A DNA stretch of 12,361 nucleotides from Euryarchaeota archaeon UBA175 (GCA_002497895.1 DAFD01000041.1:1-12361); one strand, 5' to 3'; positions 1-6,906 are shown, counted from the first letter of the stretch. The notes: generated by a model from the letters alone, not told the origin. Numbers and translations: made by a program.

Positions 1-969
1 GGTAGTGGAGCGAAGCGAGAGCGATGTATCGAACTACTCGACTCGGTTGAGGTCGCCTCGCGAGGGATTGATCGATTTGATGACCTTCTAAGAAATCGCG
101 AATTCACAGAATTGTGGATGAGTTCTTCCAAGACGGTGAATATCGAATTGAAGACCGCTCATCCAACGGCTCGAATCTCAGACACGACTGGTCATCTTGT
201 AGCAATGATGACTAAACTTGAAGATTCTCTGAATGACTTCGACCTACCCCGGCGCTCAACGATGGTTTACGGTTTCTCCCCGAAAATAGCTGCAGCGGTT
301 GAACAAAGTGGCCTGAGCCTTCCAAATACACAACTTTCGCCGCATCTGCGATCTTGGGGGCGTACCAAAATCAAGCGATTGATTGGCTCTCCTAACTTCA
401 TCTCGAATAGTGTTTCAGGGCTAATTCGCGACCGGCGCAAAAAGGGAATGCCGGTCGTTGGGATGGCTCTGCATTACATCCATGGTTGGGAACGTCTGAT
501 TCATCCCGGACTCCCAGTATCCCTTACTGGAAAGGGACTGAATCGGCTATTCAGCATCAGCAAGGAAATGGGATTGCATGTTTGGCCCGCTCCACTAAAT
601 CTTGAGCAATTGATGCTCGATGCAGGTATCACCTTGGTGACCGATCATGTCGATCCTACCGTACACACACTCCCCAACGGCAATGCCCGTTGGACACGAC
701 CAGGAAGCCAGCCTTTGGATGATGAATGGCGAGTGAGGCTGGACGCATCAAGCGGTGCTGAACGTGTTGATCTTCTGAAAGAGGCCAGCGAGTCACTGCC
801 GATGTGGCACGAGATTCCTGAACAAGTCCGAGCGGCTGATATCGCTGCTGACGCCGCGAAGTGGTCGTGGTCAGGAAAACCTGAATCTTGGACGGTTGAC
901 CTTCAGGAAGGCCGCCCATGGGGTTGTGCTCGAATCGTCGGTCATCGAGGCTCGGGCGAACATCTCTGA
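1..969 (+). CDS. Glycerophosphodiester phosphodiesterase-like protein, C-terminal part
   Basis: The frame is open from base 1 to a TGA at 967-969, so this is the 3' part of a gene that starts outside the window; the internal TTG at 112 and ATG at 118 are not convincing starts because family-like sequence lies before them. The visible 322 residues fit the second half of a GDPD TIM barrel: a FDDLL helix near residue 26, the strand NIELK at 47-51 (the family's conserved E-x-K strand), MVYGFSP at 88-94 (family: SF-x-P), and a C-terminal strand-helix-strand LHVWPAPL...LVTDHVD at 192-218 (family: Trp strand, then I-T-D). The family hydrolyses glycerophosphodiesters to glycerol-3-phosphate and an alcohol; the catalytic HR and E-x-D motifs would lie upstream. 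About 100 residues follow the barrel, ending in an odd GHRGSGE tail. No secretion signal is visible in this part. It converges on citrate synthase with an 18-base gap. The family assignment is fairly sure, the substrate unknown. Confidence 0.72.
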   Translation, partial: GSGAKRERCIELLDSVEVASRGIDRFDDLLRNREFTELWMSSSKTVNIELKTAHPTARISDTTGHLVAMMTKLEDSLNDFDLPRRSTMVYGFSPKIAAAVEQSGLSLPNTQLSPHLRSWGRTKIKRLIGSPNFISNSVSGLIRDRRKKGMPVVGMALHYIHGWERLIHPGLPVSLTGKGLNRLFSISKEMGLHVWPAPLNLEQLMLDAGITLVTDHVDPTVHTLPNGNARWTRPGSQPLDDEWRVRLDASSGAERVDLLKEASESLPMWHEIPEQVRAADIAADAAKWSWSGKPESWTVDLQEGRPWGCARIVGHRGSGEHL

Positions 970-987
970 TTCAGACTCGGTGAGATA

Positions 988-2157
988 TCACTCGAGTCGG
1001 CGTAATGGTTGGTTTTTCGGGATGTATTTCGGGCGGTAAATCGGTGTGCCTCGCCCATCACGAGCATTACGCTCATCCATGATTTGTGCGCAAATTCCAG
1101 CAACTCTTGCCCAGCCAAAGAAAGTCGTATAGTACTCTGGTTTGCGAAATCCTATCGCGTGTAGTAGCGAGCCACTAGCAATATCGACATTTGGATATGG
1201 ATTCTTGATCTTAGGATGCTCCATCAGAATCGGTGGGACAACCTCTCGCAGTGTCTTAACGATGCGGTAATTCTCGTCATCGGGGCAAACTTCCGCGCCT
1301 AGCCCGATGAGTAATCGTGCCCTCGGGTCCTCAGCTCGTAGAACTCCGTGTCCAAAGCCAAAAATCGGGCGCTTGGCTGCCAACTCGGCACGCACGAATG
1401 CCTCGATCTCATCGGGGTTGTTAGTACCAATACGCTGCACGAACTCAAGGCATGCTTGGTTAGCGCGTCCATGTAGTGGCCCGGATAGCGCATTCATCGC
1501 GGAAGCGATAGAGGCATAGACAGTCGCTCGACCACTTGCCACAGCCTTTCCTGTGAATGTTGAGAGATTGCCACCGCCGTGGTCCAAGTGTAGGATGAAG
1601 AAGAATCGCAGAACACGATTCATCTTCTCTGCTTTATCGCCAGTCATACCTAGCATGTGGACAAAATTCTCCACCAATCCCAACTCTGGCTTGCTAGGTT
1701 GCAATTGCTCCTTCTTTCCACCTCGTAAGAGGAAAATTCGAGCCATCAATTCGGGCATGCGGGCGACGAGGTTCATCGAATCAGTCCGAGCATCGCCCGT
1801 TGTGTCAGCAGCGCCCAGCGCCATGATTCCCATCGATAGCCAATCCATCGGATGGCCGCTGCCGGGAGTCAGAGATTCCAGCACTCGTAGCGCACCGGTT
1901 GGCATCTCCATCGCACGGTGCGCCAACTCGGTTCGGAATGCCTCGGACTCCTCTTCCGTCGGCAATCTCTTGTTCATTAGGAGGTAGAATACATCCTCTT
2001 CCTCGAGGTCTGCAAGGTCCTCGACAGGATAGCCAACATAATGCACGCCTTCCATTGGATCGACGAAGGAAGTGCGGCAGGTTCCAACGGGAATTCCGCG
2101 CATTCCGGAGTCGAGGTTGGACTCAGTTATCGTGAATAGTGAATCGTCCTCTGTCAT
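988..2157 (-). CDS. Citrate synthase, mitochondrial-type
   Basis: Condenses oxaloacetate and acetyl-CoA to citrate, the entry step of the TCA cycle, in the cytoplasm. From the ATG at 2157 the protein has 389 residues. The catalytic set aligns with pig citrate synthase: H193 (HLDHGGGN, pig H238), H229 (GPLHGRANQ, pig H274), H270 (FGFGHGVLR, pig H320), R279 (DPR, pig R329), D325 (NPYPNVD, pig D375) and R351 (pig R401, same 26-residue spacing from the Asp). The motifs GMRG, AMNALSGPLHGRANQ, GHGVLR and NPYPNVD resemble the mitochondrial form rather than the usual prokaryotic one (HADHELNAS, GPLHGGANE, GHRVYK, LYPNVDFYSG). A GTG at 2265 would add 36 residues but would overlap the start of the divergent DUF309 gene; GTG 2169 is another option. 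I chose ATG 2157 because it lies just before the conserved N-terminal region and has a GGTGG element eight bases ahead. No neighbour belongs to the TCA cycle. Confidence 0.93.
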   Translation of the reverse strand: MTEDDSLFTITESNLDSGMRGIPVGTCRTSFVDPMEGVHYVGYPVEDLADLEEEDVFYLLMNKRLPTEEESEAFRTELAHRAMEMPTGALRVLESLTPGSGHPMDWLSMGIMALGAADTTGDARTDSMNLVARMPELMARIFLLRGGKKEQLQPSKPELGLVENFVHMLGMTGDKAEKMNRVLRFFFILHLDHGGGNLSTFTGKAVASGRATVYASIASAMNALSGPLHGRANQACLEFVQRIGTNNPDEIEAFVRAELAAKRPIFGFGHGVLRAEDPRARLLIGLGAEVCPDDENYRIVKTLREVVPPILMEHPKIKNPYPNVDIASGSLLHAIGFRKPEYYTTFFGWARVAGICAQIMDERNARDGRGTPIYRPKYIPKNQPLRRLE

Positions 2158-2238
2158 CCCATCGGCCACCAATCGTCCTTCCTTGACAGGGAACCCGTCA
2201 TAATCTCTACGTCCATAGGGGTGATGGAGTGTGAGCCG

Positions 2239-2667
2239 ATGAATCCAGCCGAACCCCGACCTCACGATTCTGGATTGATGGATTGGAATGATCTAAATGA
2301 GACCCAACAAGACCTATTCATCGAGGGTTGCACCCTTTTTGATGAAGGTAAGTTCTGGCACGCACACGAGTCGTGGGAAGACCTATGGAAATCTCTGAAA
2401 CCATTGGATAGACCTATTGAAACAAACGCAATTCAAGGCATCATTCAATGTGCAGCTCTGCTGTATAATTATGAGAAGCAAAAGGTACGTGGAGTGGTCA
2501 ATATGGCCTCGAAAATTCTCGGCAGACTTTCCGATATTGAACACGGAATTTGGGGAGTTGACGTCGCTGAGTTGCGCGCCGCACTGATTCCTTTCATTCG
2601 CGACGCGGCCGAGGATGAACCGCAGTGGAATCTGAAGACTACTACGGTTCGTCTCGACTTGGCTTGA
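2239..2667 (+). CDS. DUF309 family protein
   Basis: Small alpha-helical protein of the DUF309 family, whose biochemical role is not established. The family signature is clear: counting from ATG 2239, GKFWHAHESWEDLW at residues 37-50 (family pattern: short helix, x-a-H-E-x-x-E-x-x-W) and IQGIIQCAALLYNY at 65-78, followed by a G-V-x-N-x-x-S-K-x-L helix. The charged His and Glu residues face one another in the family and look like a possible active or metal site, but that is inference. Possible starts are GTG 2221, ATG 2224, ATG 2239 and ATG 2278; ATG 2239 has a GGAG nine bases ahead. The gene is divergent from citrate synthase. Its stop overlaps by one base (TGATG) an in-frame ATG of the next gene, although that gene's better start is 75 bases further on. 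Confidence 0.88.
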   Translation: MNPAEPRPHDSGLMDWNDLNETQQDLFIEGCTLFDEGKFWHAHESWEDLWKSLKPLDRPIETNAIQGIIQCAALLYNYEKQKVRGVVNMASKILGRLSDIEHGIWGVDVAELRAALIPFIRDAAEDEPQWNLKTTTVRLDLA

Positions 2668-2710
2668 TGCGCTCTATATGCTGCGTTTTACGACGATTTA
2701 AGGTCGCAAC

Positions 2711-2720
2711 GGTCTTATCG
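2711..2720 (+). promoter_or_regulatory. Putative TATA-like box for the membrane protein gene
   Basis: GGTCTTATCG holds a CTTAT core centred about 26 bases before ATG 2742, the distance expected between an archaeal TATA box and a transcription start that coincides with the start codon. The same CTTAT core sits 27 bases before the riboflavin kinase ATG. It lies within the possible longer reading frame from ATG 2667, so it also bears on which start is right. Seen by eye only. Confidence 0.35.
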
Positions 2721-2741
2721 CGTGTGTTTTGCCACGAGCCC

Positions 2742-3356
2742 ATGACGGGGTGGCGGGATGCTCTCGAAAATTTCGACGCCGATCACCGTCTGATGCTTGA
2801 GGGTGGCTCGCTCAGTCAGCTCTTCCTACGCTATCCGCTGACTGTTTGCCACCCACTATTCGTCGGCGTCGTCTACGGTATACTGGCTAGTTTGACACTG
2901 ATTATGCCATTCGCTTACGCTGGATGGTCGGAATCAACACCATGGGAGGAGACACTGAACGGATGGGCCGTCATCAGCCTCATCTTTACGACGATGACTG
3001 CAAGCCTAGGTGGATTCTCTCTACTAATCTCAGGATTCGCCAAGCGACCACCAATCAGGCTTGAGAATCGTCGCCGATACCTATTCCCATTCCCATTCCT
3101 CGGTTTGCTAATGATTACTTGGTCAATGGTCGGCGAGGCTCCTGACTTCGTTGAGCAGTTGGGTTGGGTTCTGGCAATTCTTCCTGGCCCTCTCTACGTG
3201 CACCTCTCCTACGCACCTCGATGGAGGTTGCTAGACAGAATTGACCGTGGGTTGGATCCCTTTGATGGAATGCGCCGGACGATTGATCCCGAGGTTCGCC
3301 AAGAGACCGAGGCCCCTGGGGACGAAGACCTCGATGAAGTCGTATCAGAGGCTTGA
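2742..3356 (+). CDS. Four-helix integral membrane protein of unknown function
   Basis: I do not recognise the family. The protein of about 204 residues has a short polar N-terminus and four predicted membrane segments: residues around 30-58 (after a FLRYPLTVCHP element), 73-96, 110-130 (rich in F, P and L) and 140-160. The segment between helices 2 and 3 is basic (KRPPIRLENRRR), as expected for a cytoplasmic loop, which would put both termini in the cytoplasm. The last 45 residues are charged, ending in a strongly acidic tail (ETEAPGDEDLDEVVSEA). ATG 2742 is preferred because a CTTAT box sits 26 bases upstream, fitting a leaderless archaeal transcript. An alternative ATG at 2667, overlapping the DUF309 stop, would add a Cys- and Arg-rich 25-residue N-terminus. 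Its stop lies 13 bases from the convergent kbl-like gene. It could be a small transporter or a scaffold; nothing in it says which. Confidence 0.75.
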   Translation: MTGWRDALENFDADHRLMLEGGSLSQLFLRYPLTVCHPLFVGVVYGILASLTLIMPFAYAGWSESTPWEETLNGWAVISLIFTTMTASLGGFSLLISGFAKRPPIRLENRRRYLFPFPFLGLLMITWSMVGEAPDFVEQLGWVLAILPGPLYVHLSYAPRWRLLDRIDRGLDPFDGMRRTIDPEVRQETEAPGDEDLDEVVSEA

Positions 3357-3369
3357 GGCGGCTTCTTGC

Positions 3370-4560
3370 TCAGATCAAGCCCAAGCTGGGGCCGACTTTC
3401 TCAAAGATTCGCAGGACCTCGTTGAGATCGTCGCGAGAGAGGCCTGCTGACATCTGTGTGCGGACGCGGGCCTTCTCGCGAGAAACCATTGGGAAAGTGA
3501 TGGCTCCTGCCATAACGCCCTCATCAGAGAGGGCCTGAGAGAGGGCCTTGGCATTGGGCGACTCGCCGCACATCACAGGGATAATCGGGGTTTGAGAGAG
3601 ACCTGTGTCGAAGCCGAGAGATTGCAATTCATCTCGGAAGTAATTGGTATTCTCCCACAAGCGAGCATGATGCTCGGGTTCGCTCATCAAAACTTCCACT
3701 GCCGCCTTCTGCGCGGCTGCCACACCCGGTGGTTGGCTACCGGAAAGTAGCCAAGAGCGTGAGTGATTGAGTGCGTGAGTGCGGACATCCTCTGAACCAG
3801 CGACGATACCACCCTGAACGCCCAGAGCTTTCGAGAAAGAGCCGACCTCAAAGTCGACCTTGCCTTGGAGTTTGAAGTGGTCAACAATTCCCGCTCCACC
3901 ATCTCCGAGGACTCCTTCGCCATGGCAATCATCGACATAGACCATCGCCCCGTATTCCTCAGCGAGGGCTGAAATCTCATCGAGTGGGGCAATATCGCCA
4001 TCCATCGAGAATACACCATCAGTGATGACCAGCTTGCGGTCGGCCTCTGAGTGTTCCTTGAGGACCGCTTCCAGCGCGCCCATGTCATTGTGACCATAGA
4101 CGGCGCGCTGAGCCTTCGTCAAGCGAACCCCATCGATAATTGAGCCGTGGTTCAGTTCATCGCTGATGATTACGTCTTGCTTTCCTTGAACCAAGGTCGG
4201 AATAAGTCCGACATTGGCTGTATATCCTGCTGAGTAAATCAAAGAGGCCTCGACCCCTTTGAATTCGGCCACTTTCTGCTCGGCCTCAAGATGGATATCC
4301 ATTGTTCCGGCGATGGCGCGGACGGAGCCACTACCTGCGCCATACTTCCGAGTCGCCTCAATCATCGCTTCGATGATTTTCGGGTGATTCGTCAGATTCA
4401 GGTAATTGTTGGCTGAGAGCATTATCGTCGGACGACCATCCATCGTACATCGAGGAAGATTGGCCGTCTCGAGTGTAGGTGGATTCCACTCCAAACCTTG
4501 ACTTCGTAGTGAGTCATACCTCTCCTTCATCCAGGATGTGTCGCCGGTCACGCTCCTCAC
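3370..4560 (-). CDS. kbl: Glycine C-acetyltransferase (2-amino-3-ketobutyrate CoA ligase)-like enzyme
   Basis: A PLP-dependent alpha-oxoamine synthase of 396 residues. KBL joins acetyl-CoA and glycine to 2-amino-3-ketobutyrate, or runs the reverse in threonine breakdown. Visible motifs: NNYL at 51-54, GAGSGSVRAIAGT at 74-86, DELNHGS at 134-140 (His stacking on PLP), FSMDGD at 184-189, VDDCHGEG at 209-216 (Asp210 to the PLP ring N, His213) and the Schiff-base lysine K244 in GSFSKALG. The C-terminal ARVRTQMSAG (364-373) matches the E. coli KBL end (ARIRTQMSAAHT) better than BioF or serine palmitoyltransferase. The usual His after it is replaced by Leu374. The GTG start at 4560 puts the NN motif at the same distance from the N-terminus as in E. 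coli KBL; ATG 4530 is the alternative. Threonine dehydrogenase, the usual partner, is not next to it. Related oxoamine synthases remain possible. Confidence 0.85.
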   Translation of the reverse strand: MRSVTGDTSWMKERYDSLRSQGLEWNPPTLETANLPRCTMDGRPTIMLSANNYLNLTNHPKIIEAMIEATRKYGAGSGSVRAIAGTMDIHLEAEQKVAEFKGVEASLIYSAGYTANVGLIPTLVQGKQDVIISDELNHGSIIDGVRLTKAQRAVYGHNDMGALEAVLKEHSEADRKLVITDGVFSMDGDIAPLDEISALAEEYGAMVYVDDCHGEGVLGDGGAGIVDHFKLQGKVDFEVGSFSKALGVQGGIVAGSEDVRTHALNHSRSWLLSGSQPPGVAAAQKAAVEVLMSEPEHHARLWENTNYFRDELQSLGFDTGLSQTPIIPVMCGESPNAKALSQALSDEGVMAGAITFPMVSREKARVRTQMSAGLSRDDLNEVLRIFEKVGPSLGLI

Positions 4561-4590
4561 AGGTCGGCGACGTTGATGATTTCATCGGAG

Positions 4591-4602
4591 AGTGATATTT
4601 GC
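4591..4602. promoter_or_regulatory. AT-rich element between divergent kbl-like and PqqB-like genes
   Basis: AGTGATATTTGC is the most AT-rich patch of the 114-base divergent spacer. Read on the minus strand (GCAAATATCACT) it would act as a TATA box giving a start about 10 bases before GTG 4560, which supports that start for the kbl-like gene. On the plus strand it would give a leader of about 50 bases for the ATG at 4675. Weak, eye-only evidence. Confidence 0.27.
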
Positions 4603-4674
4603 TTTAGCGGTCCTATCAAATCGGCTCATCGCAGCAGTCGACGACTCTTTCACACCCTTCATACTCCCCACTAC

Positions 4675-5553
4675 ATGGTTGGTTCAGCTCCGACCCTTAC
4701 CCTGCTCGGTACCGGACAGGATGGCGGCGTTCCTCAAGCCGGATGTGCCTGTGCCAATTGCTCGGCTGCATTCGAAGATGGGGGGCGCAGGCGATTGCCA
4801 GTGGCCGTAGGCGTGCGGGATGCTGCGGGTGGAATGCATCTGATTGAGGCCACTCGGGCTTTGCCAGACCAATTCCGGCTATGGGCAGATTCGCTAGGGA
4901 TGGAGGCTCCGGTCCTGCCGGATAGTGTTCTGCTGACCCATGCCCATCTCGGTCATGTCGAGGGCTTGGGTCAATTTGGTCGAGAGGCCATGGGCTGTGT
5001 TGGGATGCCTCTCGTCGCGAGCGATTCAGTCTTCGAGGTGCTCGCGAATCGAGGTACATTAGAACCGTTTGAGCGAGGTGGTAACTCAAGATCATCAGGA
5101 CCACCGAGTCTTGTTTGCCCCGGCGTGCGTTTCGAATTCATTCCAGTGCCCCATCGAGACGATGCTTCGGATACACATGCGATTCTCGTTTCTGGAGAGA
5201 GGGCGAAGGTGCTTTTCTTACCGGACCACGATGATTGGGATGAGACTCTTGCGGCTGTCGGATACGAGTCCCTGAGAGCCTGGTTCGCCTCTCTCGAACT
5301 GACTCATGCGATGATCGATGCTACTTTTTGGAGCGCTGACGAACTGGCTGGGAGAGACATGAGCGAAGTGCCCCATCCGCTCGTCGAAGACACTCTAGGG
5401 AGGCTCGGGAGGAGGAACGATAGCGACCCTGAGATCCACCTAATCCATCTCAACCATAGCAATCCTCTGAACGATCCAAACAGTCCTCAACGGCGTGCTG
5501 TTGAGGTTGCGGGTTGGGTTGTTGGCCAACGGGGTTGGACCATCGAGTTGTAA
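4675..5553 (+). CDS. PqqB-like metallo-beta-lactamase-fold hydrolase
   Basis: A 292-residue metallo-beta-lactamase-fold protein of the PqqB type. It begins with LGTGQDGGVPQ (11-21) followed by the cysteine cluster C24-x-C26-x2-C29, matching the structural zinc site near the PqqB N-terminus. The metal site is THAHLGH (88-94), which like PqqB has Gly where most of the superfamily has the Asp of H-x-H-x-D-H. Further likely ligands are H160 (VPHRDD), D184 (PDHDD) and H234 (VPHP). The C-terminal HLIHLNHSNPLND (255-267) fits the PqqB H-x-N-x-T/S-N-P motif. PqqB acts in making pyrroloquinoline quinone, but no pqqA, C, D or E gene is nearby, so the substrate here is unknown and a PQQ role should not be assumed. 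ATG 4675 places the first beta strand right at the N-terminus; frame continues upstream to 4573, but those 34 residues look non-native. The riboflavin kinase gene follows after 44 bases. Confidence 0.82.
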   Translation: MVGSAPTLTLLGTGQDGGVPQAGCACANCSAAFEDGGRRRLPVAVGVRDAAGGMHLIEATRALPDQFRLWADSLGMEAPVLPDSVLLTHAHLGHVEGLGQFGREAMGCVGMPLVASDSVFEVLANRGTLEPFERGGNSRSSGPPSLVCPGVRFEFIPVPHRDDASDTHAILVSGERAKVLFLPDHDDWDETLAAVGYESLRAWFASLELTHAMIDATFWSADELAGRDMSEVPHPLVEDTLGRLGRRNDSDPEIHLIHLNHSNPLNDPNSPQRRAVEVAGWVVGQRGWTIEL

Positions 5554-5567
5554 GCCGTAATACTGAT

Positions 5568-5577
5568 GCTTATTTGC
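5568..5577 (+). promoter_or_regulatory. Putative TATA-like box for the riboflavin kinase gene
   Basis: GCTTATTTGC lies in the 44-base gap after the PqqB-like stop, with its CTTAT core centred 27 bases before ATG 5598. No Shine-Dalgarno sequence precedes that ATG, so a leaderless transcript starting at or next to the codon is the simplest reading. This implies that the kinase can be transcribed separately from the upstream gene. Confidence 0.37.
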
Positions 5578-5597
5578 AATGGGGGCAACCCAAGTCC

Positions 5598-6032
5598 ATG
5601 CGTCTGTCAGGGCAGGTCACCAGTGGGCTCGGACGCGCTCATGTCTTCATGGCGCAAAGCCACTATCAAGACCAGTTCAAGGCAATTCTTGGAGCAGGAG
5701 CGTGGCCTGGGACTCTGAATGTAGATGTGGTCGGGGAAGACCTAGGACACTACCTCGAATTGAGAGTCCACGCTGGACTGGATGATGGCGATCCAGAATC
5801 AGAAATTGAATCGATACGGATAGCAGGTTTCGAGCGCGATGGTCGATCTTTCGGCGGTGCGACCGCTTTTCCAGCCGAGATCTCAACCAATGGAGAGAAT
5901 TGGGTCGACTGTGCCATCCTAATTCCTGACCTGACTCGGCACACAGAGACTGCTGAAGTAATTTCGAGCGCATTCCTTCGTGAGAGACTGCCGTGCGATG
6001 ACGGAGAAAGCGTCACCCTCCGCCTTGGTTGA
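5598..6032 (+). CDS. ribK: CTP-dependent riboflavin kinase (DUF120)
   Basis: Phosphorylates riboflavin to FMN, in this archaeal family using CTP instead of ATP, as the first step of flavin cofactor formation. The 144-residue protein follows the Methanocaldococcus RibK pattern along its length: GQVTSGLGRAHVFM at 5-18 (glycine loop), the Y-x-x-x-F helix, WPGTLNVDV at 36-44 (family: P-x-x-G-T-L-N, nucleotide and Mg site), the strand DGRSFGGATAFPAEI at 81-95, and the C-terminal CAILIPDLTRHT (105-116) with VISSAFLRERL (121-131), matching family V-P-x-x-T-x-H and I-A-P-x-x-L-R-E. It lacks the N-terminal helix-turn-helix domain that some archaeal versions carry. ATG 5598 gives the family-length N-terminus. 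The gene's last 20 bases overlap the end of the convergent truA. It is the best single marker that the DNA is archaeal. Confidence 0.92.
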   Translation: MRLSGQVTSGLGRAHVFMAQSHYQDQFKAILGAGAWPGTLNVDVVGEDLGHYLELRVHAGLDDGDPESEIESIRIAGFERDGRSFGGATAFPAEISTNGENWVDCAILIPDLTRHTETAEVISSAFLRERLPCDDGESVTLRLG

Positions 6033-6894
6033 GTTTAATCCACTCGTGCTCGAGCAGTGTCGAATTCTCCATGCGAGCCAGATTCAACCATCGCCTGTGG
6101 GCTCGCGAGCCAATCGGAGGGAGGCTGAAACCCTCAACTACTGGTGTTGAATCGATGTGTTGTGAGAAATCCGGGTGGTCGAGAGACCAGAGCATGAGGC
6201 CATCAGCCGGCGCTCTCCCATGATCTACAGGGACCTCAGGATTGGCTAGCGCCGATACGATATCATCTACAGAAATCTCTGAAAGAATCACCCGATGGAT
6301 TGCCGAGGCAATTCGACGGATTTGGTTCCAAAGAAATGACTCAGCCGTCACTGAAATACCAACGATTCGCCCAGAGGTATCACGCCATGGCTCTACTGAA
6401 TCGACGGTTCGCAGTGGACTACGATTATCTTCAAGTCGGCAAAAATTCCTAAAATCATGCTTGCCGACAAAGGCCGCACAAGCTGCAACAAAGAGGTCAT
6501 TATCAAATTCCTGCGGCCACTTCGGAATCATCTCGCAACGATAGAGGTAGGTCCTAGAACTAGCGAATCGAACTATGCTTTCTCCCGACACCCTTTGAGC
6601 CTTCCAGACGACTAAGTCTACTGGCAAATGGTCGTTAATTGCCCTTACAAAAGTCGCCTCTCCGACATTCAATAAGACAGATTCCGAAAGAGAAATTGCT
6701 GCAAGATTCATTCTCACACTGACTCCGGCATCGGTCCTACTAGAAATCTCCAGGCAGCCATCACTCCACCAATCGAGCTGACGCAGAGCTTTGGTCATCT
6801 CACCCTGAACGGTGCGGACATCACGCTGAATTTGCGAGCCATGGAAGTCTGAGCCATGATAGCCCAGAGCGACCATCAAAAGGTCGCCACTCAC
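6013..6894 (-). CDS. truA: tRNA pseudouridine synthase A
   Basis: Converts uridine to pseudouridine in the anticodon stem-loop of tRNAs (positions 38-40 in the characterised family). The protein has 293 residues from GTG 6894. Motifs in order: the first strand LLMVALGYHGSDFHGSQIQ (5-23), the TVQGEM helix (28-33) and the catalytic loop SSRTDAGV at 51-58 with nucleophile Asp55. Further on come RTYLYRC, GKHDFRNFCR (family G-x-H-D-F-x-x-F) and FLWNQIRRI (family F-L-x-x-x-V/I-R-x-I). The C-terminus carries about 45 residues after the core that I cannot assign. GTG 6894 keeps the complete first strand and has GAGGGG five bases ahead; ATG 6876 would cut it short. It follows the TPR-like gene after 12 bases, so the two are probably co-transcribed. 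The assignment is secure, the tRNA positions modified are inferred. Confidence 0.93.
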   Translation of the reverse strand: MSGDLLMVALGYHGSDFHGSQIQRDVRTVQGEMTKALRQLDWWSDGCLEISSRTDAGVSVRMNLAAISLSESVLLNVGEATFVRAINDHLPVDLVVWKAQRVSGESIVRFASSRTYLYRCEMIPKWPQEFDNDLFVAACAAFVGKHDFRNFCRLEDNRSPLRTVDSVEPWRDTSGRIVGISVTAESFLWNQIRRIASAIHRVILSEISVDDIVSALANPEVPVDHGRAPADGLMLWSLDHPDFSQHIDSTPVVEGFSLPPIGSRAHRRWLNLARMENSTLLEHEWIKLNQGGG

Positions 6895-6906
6895 GACAAC
6901 CCCTCT

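Noticed and set aside
1553..1987. Plus-strand open frame of 144 codons inside citrate synthase
   Set aside because: It is the antisense of a strongly conserved enzyme, has unnatural composition rich in Arg, Ser and Pro, and shows no family motif.
3519..3553. Imperfect direct repeat of a GAGAGGGCCT unit
   Set aside because: It falls in the kbl-like gene where the protein reads KALSQALS, a repeated helix pattern, so it is coding in origin.
4697..5104. Minus-strand open frame of 135 codons opposite the PqqB-like gene
   Set aside because: Rich in His, Pro and Arg, without motifs, and opposite conserved metal-binding codons.
4675..6032. PQQ biosynthesis operon
   Set aside because: Only a PqqB-like protein is present; the next gene is riboflavin kinase and no PqqA, C, D or E is visible.
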